Shown here in pieces: positions 27,670-34,054 of a DNA stretch of 35,135 bases (positions are counted from its first letter, which is position 1; every line of letters begins with the position of its first letter). The translations under genes were made by a program, and so were the position numbers. Source of the DNA: WS-9 sp036274595. GTDB lineage: Bacteria > Eisenbacteria > RBG-16-71-46 > SZUA-252. The stretch covers positions 1 through 35,135 of the forward strand of contig DASUFL010000114.1 in NCBI GenBank assembly GCA_036274595.1. Direction: 5' to 3'. Below the pieces are notes generated by a model. The model saw only the letters and a list, made by a program, of their open reading frames with translations. It made no database searches and was not told where the DNA came from.

Positions 27670-28062
27670 ATGGGATTAGCTAAGACTGCTGATGGCTACA
27701 CGCTGCCGCGCAGGTTCGTCGACTTGGAGAAGTGGGGCAAAGAACTCTATGGTGAGGATCATCCGGTCGAGCCTGAGTCTCCAACCAAAGAAATGCCAAA
27801 GATCGAAGACACTGTGCAGGTGAACGTCAAGATCCGAGGCCCGTACAAGGGTGGCCGCGCCATTCCGGAGGGCGCGGCCGGCTGGAATGCAGGTGACATC
27901 GACTTTCGATCGGACGGGGCGATTTTCATCCGCAATCCGTACCTCGCCGATGCGATTGAGAGGCACCTTGAGGCGGCCTACAAGCTCAAGAAAGGCGCCA
28001 ACTTCCTCAAGATTGTGCGAGACGAAGGGTGGAGCGGGACGCAGACCAACATCGTTTGCTGA
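27670..28062 (+). CDS. Unknown 130-aa protein with a lone C-terminal cysteine
   Basis: I do not recognise this protein. It lacks a signal peptide. The first 45 residues are charged and Pro-rich; a central part (about 46-85) looks like a small beta domain (TVQVNVKIRGPYKGG, GDIDFRSDGAIFIRNPY), then a helix (LADAIERHLEAAYKLKKGA) and a C-terminal tail ending TNIVC. The single Cys is the final residue. A strong GAGGGGGG site lies just before the ATG, 9 nt after the CHAT stop, so it belongs to the same operon. It could be the substrate of the radical SAM enzyme and/or of CHAT cleavage, or a regulator of the CHAT protein; this rests on context only. Confidence 0.7.
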   Translation: MGLAKTADGYTLPRRFVDLEKWGKELYGEDHPVEPESPTKEMPKIEDTVQVNVKIRGPYKGGRAIPEGAAGWNAGDIDFRSDGAIFIRNPYLADAIERHLEAAYKLKKGANFLKIVRDEGWSGTQTNIVC

Positions 28063-28066
28063 CCTG

Positions 28067-28098
28067 AGTGGGCGTGCGCCGAGAGATGCACGCCCACT
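28067..28098. terminator. Shared hairpin between convergent cassettes
   Basis: A perfect 11-bp stem (28067-28077 with 28088-28098, 10-nt loop) lies 4 nt after the stop of the 130-aa gene and 3 nt after the TreT stop on the other strand. No T-run follows on either side, so it is either a strong bidirectional 3' end hairpin or a rho-assisted terminator. Confidence 0.6.
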
Positions 28099-28101
28099 AC
28101 T

Positions 28102-29376
28102 TCACCCCAACAGCCGCGCAAACACCGCCAGGTAATCCCTGATCTCCCGCGTGTGCAGGAAGTTGTCGCGCACGTGGACTTGTCCCTCCACGCCCAGATC
28201 CCGCCTCAACTCGGGATTGTCCAGGAAGCGGATCGTCTGGAACGCGGTCCCTTCAATGGACCGCACCAGCAATCCGGTCCGCTCGTGCAACACCTGGAGC
28301 GGAATGCCGCCGACCGCGCTCGCGACCACGGCGCGCCGCTTCCAAAGCGCCTCGGACACCGTCAGCGCAAACCCCTCCCGCAGCGACTTCTGCAGGACCA
28401 CCGTCGAGGCCCGCTGGATTGCATTGATCTCGATATCGGACTGGGGCGGCAGCTCGAGAATCGTCACGTCCTTCACGTCCTTTGCCTTCTGCCGCACCTC
28501 CGCCAGCACCTCGGCCCCTTCGGGATCGTCGCTCGCGCTCCCGCCGGCGAGGACGAGATGCGACGGCCTCCGAGCCCGCACGAGCTTGAACGCCTCGAGG
28601 ACGCCGATTGGATCCTTGATCCGGTCGAACCGCGACACCTGGGTGATCCACGGAGAAGTGGCCTTCAAGCCGAGGCGCTCGCAAATGCTCTCGATCTCCT
28701 CCTCGGCCATGTCCCGGTTCTTGTCCGCGAAGGGATCGATGGATGGCGGTACGAGAACGGCGGGCACCGTCAAAGGCGGCACGAACTCGATGTGCGAGAA
28801 GATCGCCGTGTCGTAGCGCGACACGGCGGGCTTCAGGAAGTCCCAGTACGCCTCGTCCCGACGCGAGAGATCGATGTGACAGCGCCAGACCCAGTGCTGG
28901 CCGGGCTCGCGCCGGTGCTCGATGAGCGATGCGGGCTGGGGGTCGTGGATCAGGATGAGATCGCCGTCGAGTGCTAAGCGATCGGCTTCCATGCGCGTCC
29001 GCTCGTGGTAGACCTCGCGGTCCTCGTCGGTCAGGGGCTGGGTGTGGCCGTGGAGGGCGTTGTGCATCTTCTTCGTGACGCCGAAGAACTGTTCGTCCCC
29101 CTCCATCACCTCCCACGTCGTCTGGATGCCGAGCTCGTTCAGGATGACGACCACCCGGTGGAGGATCTCGGCGACGCCACCTCCGGTCTTCGTCGTGTTG
29201 ACCATGACGATGCGGTGACCCTTGAGCTTCCGCGCGAGCGCCTCGAGTGCGCGGAGCGTGCGGGCGCCGACCAGCTGCTCGTAGCGCTCGAGCCAGCCTC
29301 CGCGCGGAGCGACCACCTCCTGTGCGGACCCTCCGCCCAGGGCGTAGGCGGTGCTGGGATCGCGGGCGACGGTCAT
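28102..29376 (-). CDS. treT: TreT-like trehalose synthase (GT4 glycosyltransferase)
   Basis: The 424-residue protein resembles TreT, which joins NDP-glucose and glucose to trehalose. It shows the N-terminal VMVNTTKTGGGVAEIL glycine-rich loop of the GT-B fold, WRCHIDLS, and the C-terminal donor-binding part QVSRFDRIKDPIGVLEAFK, LQKSLREGFALTVSEALWK and VGGIPLQV. The E-x7-E signature of GT4 enzymes is visible in REGFALTVSEA. A clear G-rich site precedes the ATG, which overlaps the upstream stop (ATGA). It is the last gene of the trehalose operon and would provide a second, phosphate-free route beside OtsA/OtsB. The gene symbol is by similarity; other GT4 activities remain possible. Confidence 0.82.
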   Translation of the reverse strand: MTVARDPSTAYALGGGSAQEVVAPRGGWLERYEQLVGARTLRALEALARKLKGHRIVMVNTTKTGGGVAEILHRVVVILNELGIQTTWEVMEGDEQFFGVTKKMHNALHGHTQPLTDEDREVYHERTRMEADRLALDGDLILIHDPQPASLIEHRREPGQHWVWRCHIDLSRRDEAYWDFLKPAVSRYDTAIFSHIEFVPPLTVPAVLVPPSIDPFADKNRDMAEEEIESICERLGLKATSPWITQVSRFDRIKDPIGVLEAFKLVRARRPSHLVLAGGSASDDPEGAEVLAEVRQKAKDVKDVTILELPPQSDIEINAIQRASTVVLQKSLREGFALTVSEALWKRRAVVASAVGGIPLQVLHERTGLLVRSIEGTAFQTIRFLDNPELRRDLGVEGQVHVRDNFLHTREIRDYLAVFARLLG

Positions 29377-30119
29377 TGCTTGTCCCCCCGTCCGCGTAGG
29401 CGCCCGGCGAGACGAGCCATGGCCGCGCGCGCTTCCCGCTGCCTCTCGAGCTCCGGCGCCTCGGCGCGCTCGATCAGCCGGCGGCCGATCATCGAGCGGC
29501 GCCATCGCGCGCCGACCTCCTTCAGCAGGATGTTGAGGGGCCGGGACGAGCGGACCACCTGCTCCGCGGAGTCGGCCATGCTCGACCCGCCGTGCGCGCG
29601 AAGCCAGGGAATCAGCGCGTGCTCCTGGGTGCCTCGAAGAGGAGCCTCGACGAGGTGGTAGAAGGCCGAGCCGAGGTCGATCCAGGGCCAGACCTCGATG
29701 ACTTCGGCGGGCGTCCGGGCTTCGGTGCCGAGAGGCGCGAGCACCGAGTGCGCCTCGAGAAAATGGAAGGTCGCGCCTTCGGGCGCCTCCCGTCGCCTTT
29801 CTTTCGTTTGCACCCGATCGAGCACGCCGAGCAGCGAGCCGCGCAGCTCGTCGAAGCTGGTGCACGATCCCGACCCCACGAAGGCGAGCCGCTCGCTCAC
29901 TTCCGGCATCTGCATCGCGTCGCCGGCCCAGCGCGCGAAGTCGTTCTCCGGAACGTCGCGCGCGTGCGGGTGGCGGACTGGCATCCGGGTTACGTGCTGG
30001 AACAGAGACGCATCCGAGCACGCGGCGATCCCGTCACGGAGCGACTGGATGTCGGTCGCGATCTGCCCCGCCGGCGACTCGAGAGGCGACGGCGTATAGA
30101 AGGTGAACGCTTCGCTCAC
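29373..30119 (-). CDS. DUF5752-like protein of trehalose clusters
   Basis: The 248-residue product has no membrane segment or signal. From memory it resembles proteins annotated DUF5752 that occur next to TreT or trehalose genes, but I could not check this. Visible blocks are ASLFQHVTRMPVRHPHARDVPENDFARWAG, split by turns, and FHFLEAHSVLAPLGTEA, a possible conserved core. A basic C-terminal stretch rich in Arg (about 205-245) looks helical. The start is GTG, overlapping the stop of the membrane protein gene (GTGA), and the stop overlaps the TreT start (ATGA). The two overlaps make it an obligate companion in expression. Function unknown. Confidence 0.55.
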   Translation of the reverse strand: MSEAFTFYTPSPLESPAGQIATDIQSLRDGIAACSDASLFQHVTRMPVRHPHARDVPENDFARWAGDAMQMPEVSERLAFVGSGSCTSFDELRGSLLGVLDRVQTKERRREAPEGATFHFLEAHSVLAPLGTEARTPAEVIEVWPWIDLGSAFYHLVEAPLRGTQEHALIPWLRAHGGSSMADSAEQVVRSSRPLNILLKEVGARWRRSMIGRRLIERAEAPELERQREARAAMARLAGRLRGRGDKQ

Positions 30120-30814
30120 GGCCGCGAGTGGGGCCTGGTCCACTCGTCCGAGGCGCGCAGGTACTCGACGATCAAATCGCGCGCGAGGTCCCGGCAGCCG
30201 AGCCCGAACGCCAGCGCGACCGCGAGTCCGGCTGCGGAAACGAGCGCGATGACCACCGCGAGCACGAGGTGCGCGGCGAGTCCGAGCTGGTCGAGCGCGA
30301 TCAGGACCGTGAACGCGACGAGGAGCGCTCCGGTGCTCTGCTCGCGGATGCGATTGGGCCGCACTCCCGACTGGATCAGGAGTGCGTTCAGGAGACGCCC
30401 CGCGGCGAGCGCGAGCGGGATGCCGAGAAGGAGCACGAGCCCCGAAGTCACGATGCGCGGGAGCACGTCCTGGAGCCGGGCCACCAGCGACGGCGCGAGG
30501 TCGAGGCCGATCACGCGGAGCGCGATGATCGCGGTGCCCAGGATCACGAGCCAGAAGATGGAGAAGCCGACCATGCGGCTCGGCAGGAAGTCCACCCGGA
30601 TCCCGCCCTCGGCGGCGAGACGCTTCGCGGGCCCATCGATCCCGGCGAGGGAGAGGAGACCCTGGGCGGCGCGCGAGAGGAGCGCGCCGACGATCCATCC
30701 GATGAGGGCGATGGCCCCCGCGATCAGGATCAGCGTGAGCCCTCCGGTCACCGCGAGGAGCGTCTGCTGGAGCTGGTATCCGAGATCGGGAGGAATGATC
30801 TGATGCCAATCCAT
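30116..30814 (-). CDS. TM-helix (MscS-like/CmpX-type) membrane protein
   Basis: The 232-residue protein has five hydrophobic segments (about 20-45, 78-100, 120-145, 165-185 and 187-205). The pattern of the conserved TM-helix family (PF05552) is visible in SIFWLVILGTAIIALRVIGLD followed by LPRIVTSGLVLLLGIPLALAAGRLL. These proteins are related to the membrane part of small mechanosensitive channels and occur without the MscS beta domain. The ATG follows GGAGGTAATCC with ideal spacing, 3 nt after the otsB stop. Lying in an osmolyte operon, it may release solutes or sense membrane tension, but it lacks the usual cytoplasmic MscS cage, so channel function is an inference. Confidence 0.65.
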   Translation of the reverse strand: MDWHQIIPPDLGYQLQQTLLAVTGGLTLILIAGAIALIGWIVGALLSRAAQGLLSLAGIDGPAKRLAAEGGIRVDFLPSRMVGFSIFWLVILGTAIIALRVIGLDLAPSLVARLQDVLPRIVTSGLVLLLGIPLALAAGRLLNALLIQSGVRPNRIREQSTGALLVAFTVLIALDQLGLAAHLVLAVVIALVSAAGLAVALAFGLGCRDLARDLIVEYLRASDEWTRPHSRP

Positions 30815-30817
30815 GGA

Positions 30818-31633
30818 TTACCTCCTGGTTGCGGATGCCCTCCGCAGCTCGAGAAGCCTGCGGAGGAATCGCGCCACGTCGGCGGTGCCGCGCGCGCGGA
30901 AGCGTGCGCGCGTCCTGCCGGGACCGACGCGGACCGGGACATCGTCCGGTCCGAGCGCGGCGAAGGCGGGCTCGTCGGCGTCGCTGTCTCCGAAGTAGAT
31001 CACCGGAGCCCCCCGGGCACCCCGGCGGAGCGCCTCGATCGCATGTCCTTTATCGTACCCTCGCGGCACGAAGTCGGTCACGCGGATGCCGCGCTCCGTA
31101 GAAAATCCGAATTGTTCCGCCTTGACGGCCGCGCGCCTGAGTGCTCGCCGCAACGACGTCAGCGTCCGAGGAGCCACGAGGCGGTCGTGAAGGGAAACCG
31201 TCATCCCCTTGTCTTCCACCCAGGAGCCCGGCGTGTGGGCCGCGATCGGCTCGAGCAGCCCCCGGACCTTGCGAGCCTTGCGCCGCCAGCTCGCGCGGGT
31301 GCCGGCGGAGGGTGCGATCACGCCCTCGAGACCGTACTGCGCGACCCGCAATAGACCGCGCACGGGAAGGATGCGCCGGAGATCCCGCTCGCGCCGGGCG
31401 CTCACGACCGCCACCACGAGCCCGGAATCCGCCGCGAGTGCGGCGATGAGCCTCTGGGTCGGCCCCGGGACCTTGGCGCGTGCCGGATCCACGACGATCG
31501 GCGCGAGCGTGCCGTCGACGTCGAAGGCGATGAGCGGCCTCCGCCCGCTCTGGCCGGGCCGGGCGCCGTTGCCCTCCGCGATCGCGCGTGCCACCTGATC
31601 CCAGACGCCGCGCTTGAGGAGCGGCCGCGTCAA
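30818..31633 (-). CDS. otsB: Trehalose-6-phosphate phosphatase
   Basis: The 271-residue enzyme removes phosphate from trehalose 6-phosphate. It has HAD-superfamily motifs: AFDVDGTLAP (nucleophile Asp), VVAVVSARRERDL, the lysine region in the middle and YFGDSDADEPAF (metal-binding acidic cluster). It is the normal size for OtsB. The start is TTG overlapping the otsA stop (TTGA); a clear ribosome site is missing, so translation probably depends on coupling to otsA. The C-terminal stretch is Arg-rich. Confidence 0.9.
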   Translation of the reverse strand: MTRPLLKRGVWDQVARAIAEGNGARPGQSGRRPLIAFDVDGTLAPIVVDPARAKVPGPTQRLIAALAADSGLVVAVVSARRERDLRRILPVRGLLRVAQYGLEGVIAPSAGTRASWRRKARKVRGLLEPIAAHTPGSWVEDKGMTVSLHDRLVAPRTLTSLRRALRRAAVKAEQFGFSTERGIRVTDFVPRGYDKGHAIEALRRGARGAPVIYFGDSDADEPAFAALGPDDVPVRVGPGRTRARFRARGTADVARFLRRLLELRRASATRR

Positions 31634-33225
31634 TGCCGCCCGCCGGACCAGCTCGTTCCCGGCACGAGGTGCAGACGGCGCACGTCGCGCAGGAGCTTTC
31701 TCGCCCAGTCGTAGATGTTCTGGGACGCCACGACCTCGCGGAGCGACTTCATGCGCCGCTCGCGGTCGTCGGGGCTGATGGTGAGCGCCTGGCGGAAGGC
31801 GCCGCTCAGCCGGTCGACATCGTACGGGCTCACCTGGATCGCGTGCTCCAGCTCTCGGGACGCCCCCGTGTAGGGGGAGAGGACGAGCACGCCGTCGTTG
31901 TGGACGCGCGCGGCCACGTATTCCTTCGCCACGAGATTCATCCCGTCGTGAAGGGACGTCACCGCCATCACGTCGGCGAGCGCGTAGTAGGGAATGAGGT
32001 CGCGGAAATCGAGGTTCTCGGTGATGAGGTAGACCGACTTTCGCTGTTCCGAGCCGAAGCGCTGGTTGAGGTGATCCACCCGCTCGGCCACGGCGCGACC
32101 GAGCGCCTGGTACTCGGGGAGATCGACGCGGCTCGGGACGGCGATCTGGATCATCACGACCCGGTCGCGCCACTCGGGATGGCGATCGAGGAGGAGCTCG
32201 TACGCGTCGAGGCGCTCGGGAATTCCCTTCGTGTAGTCGAGCCGGTCGACGCCCAGGATCACCTGCGCATCCCCGATCCCGAGCTGCTCGCGAATCCTGC
32301 GGCAGATCGCTTGGGTCGATGGATCGGCTGCGACCACGGCGATCTCGGCCACGTCCGGGCTGATCGGATAGTCGCGGACGAAGGTCCTCCGACCCCGGCG
32401 GCGCACCGCTCCGCGCTCCTGGTCGATGAGCGCCTCGAGCTCCTGGGACACCGTCTCCATGAAGTTCATCCCGTGGTGGCGGATGTGGAAGCCTAGAAGG
32501 TCGCAAGCGAGAAGCCCTTCGAGGAGCTCGCGCTTCCACGGCACGATCCGGAACACTTCCGCGTTCGGCCACGGGATATGCCAGAAGAGGACGATCGTGA
32601 GATCGGGGCGCCGCGCCCGGATCTCCGCGGCGCAGAGCGCGAGGTGATAATCCTGTAAGAGCACGAGGGCCGGCTCGTCTCCCGCGGCGTCGACGATGGC
32701 CTCGGCGAACATGCGGTTCACTTCCTGGTACGCGCGCCAGTGCGCGGCGACGAACTGGGGACGCACGTAGACGATATGGCAGAGGGGCCAGAGGCAGCCG
32801 TTCACGAACCGGTTGAAGCCCTCGGCCCGCTCCTCGTCGTCGATCCAGACCCGCTGCAGCGTGTACCGGTCCTGGCCGGGAGGCATGGACACGCGTCCGC
32901 GCGCGTCCGCCATCTCCCGGTCGGCGTCGCCGGACGCCTGCGCCACCCAGACCGCGCCGGTCGCCCGGGCGACCGAATCGAGCGCTGAGGCGAGCCCGCC
33001 GGCGCTCCGGATCGTCTGGACCGAGCCGTTCCGCCGCACGTGCTGGTAGGGCTCGCGGTTGCTGGCAATGACGATCTTGGTGCGCCCCAGGTACTCGCGG
33101 ACGCTCCGCTCGAGCTGGTCGGGGCGGGTCTGCCGCTCGATGTCGCGCCGCTGGCTCTCGCGAGCGGCGGCACGGCCCAGGGCGTGGAGGAGGCGCTTGG
33201 GAATGCGCTCGGTGTCCGGTGCCAT
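31630..33225 (-). CDS. otsA: Trehalose-6-phosphate synthase
   Basis: The 531-residue GT20 enzyme makes trehalose 6-phosphate from an NDP-glucose and glucose 6-phosphate. Motifs: SNREPYQHV and SAGGLASALD in the N-terminal Rossmann half, LLQDYHLALC, FWHIPWPNAEVFRIVPW, then GVDRLDYTKGIPERL and the donor site TSLHDGMNLVAKEYVAAR. It is longer than E. coli OtsA (474) by an N-terminal region of about 45 residues, which is basic and contains no signal. GGAAGGACG precedes the ATG closely. Its stop overlaps the otsB start, so synthase and phosphatase are produced together. Confidence 0.93.
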   Translation of the reverse strand: MAPDTERIPKRLLHALGRAAARESQRRDIERQTRPDQLERSVREYLGRTKIVIASNREPYQHVRRNGSVQTIRSAGGLASALDSVARATGAVWVAQASGDADREMADARGRVSMPPGQDRYTLQRVWIDDEERAEGFNRFVNGCLWPLCHIVYVRPQFVAAHWRAYQEVNRMFAEAIVDAAGDEPALVLLQDYHLALCAAEIRARRPDLTIVLFWHIPWPNAEVFRIVPWKRELLEGLLACDLLGFHIRHHGMNFMETVSQELEALIDQERGAVRRRGRRTFVRDYPISPDVAEIAVVAADPSTQAICRRIREQLGIGDAQVILGVDRLDYTKGIPERLDAYELLLDRHPEWRDRVVMIQIAVPSRVDLPEYQALGRAVAERVDHLNQRFGSEQRKSVYLITENLDFRDLIPYYALADVMAVTSLHDGMNLVAKEYVAARVHNDGVLVLSPYTGASRELEHAIQVSPYDVDRLSGAFRQALTISPDDRERRMKSLREVVASQNIYDWARKLLRDVRRLHLVPGTSWSGGRH

Positions 33226-33306
33226 CGTCCTTCCATTCTAGAACAGATGGGGGCTGGTTCTGGGAATTGGTCCGGCCAGGCGATGCTTCGAACCGGGGTT
33301 ACGACG

Positions 33307-34020
33307 TCAGCGGCGCGGAGGTTCCGCCCGGGCGAGATCCGCGAGATTCCGAAACACGCGGCGCGCCAGGAGCCCCGCCATCGACAGCGAGGCGGCGATC
33401 CCCAGCACGTCGAACACGGTGAGCCCGATGCCCTTCACGTGGAAGGGGATGGGCCCGATCAGGAGAGCGACCAGGTTCAATCCCATCAGGATGAGCCGCG
33501 CCTCCGTGGGACCGAGGATGCCGTACCCGTAGCGGAACTTCCCGTACACGTGGGTCTCCAGGTACACGTTGATCGACAGGATGAGATACCCGATCACGAT
33601 GGCGAGCCCCACCGCGAGGAGCATGTAGGGCGAAAAGCCCAGCCCCAGGCCGATCGCGGTCGTGGAGTACGCGTCGGTCAGGTGGTCGAGGTAGAACCCG
33701 TATCGAGGACGCTCGATCTTCCGGACCCGCGCGAGCGTGCCGTCCAGGCTGTCCCCGAACCAGTGCACGAGGAGCGCCGCGTTCACGAGCCAGAGCCAGT
33801 GCGGATTCCGCGTGGTGAGCACGTACGCGACCGCGACGACGGTGGCCGCGAGGATCCCGAGCCCGGTCAGGTGGTCGGGGACGACCCAGCGGGGAAGCGA
33901 GGCGGCGAGGCGCGGCAGCGCCCAGCGCTCGAATCGGGTCGTGATGAAGGTCGACTGGCGTTCGGCGTCCGCTTTCGGACGCTCAGGCTCACCGCCGCTC
34001 GACGAAGGCGCGCCCTCCAT
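33307..34020 (-). CDS. CDP-alcohol phosphatidyltransferase family protein
   Basis: The 237-residue membrane enzyme carries the family signature: GDSLDGTLARVRK followed by YGFYLDHLTD, providing the four Asp residues and the Gly that hold CDP and metal. The gap between AR and G is nine residues rather than the usual eight. A hydrophilic N-terminus (about 1-35) and five to six membrane segments fit. It transfers a phospho-alcohol head group from a CDP donor; neither lipid acceptor nor alcohol can be named. No clear Shine-Dalgarno precedes the ATG. It lies upstream of otsA, 81 nt apart, and might share its transcript, suggesting a link between lipid remodelling and osmolyte synthesis. Confidence 0.85.
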   Translation of the reverse strand: MEGAPSSSGGEPERPKADAERQSTFITTRFERWALPRLAASLPRWVVPDHLTGLGILAATVVAVAYVLTTRNPHWLWLVNAALLVHWFGDSLDGTLARVRKIERPRYGFYLDHLTDAYSTTAIGLGLGFSPYMLLAVGLAIVIGYLILSINVYLETHVYGKFRYGYGILGPTEARLILMGLNLVALLIGPIPFHVKGIGLTVFDVLGIAASLSMAGLLARRVFRNLADLARAEPPRR

Positions 34021-34054
34021 GGCGCGCCATGATGCCCGCGATCAGGGCGCGGGT

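Noticed and set aside
23627..28062. Assignment of the cassette to the known Fxs (FxSxx-COOH) system or to a type III-E CRISPR effector set
   Set aside because: The small protein does not end in FxSxx, no TIR-type FxsC is present, and there is no CRISPR array or Cas protein; the CHAT protein also has an export signal.
24640..28062. A gasdermin partner for the CHAT protease
   Set aside because: The 130-aa protein is too short and lacks the beta-sheet-rich, hydrophobic pattern of bacterial gasdermins.
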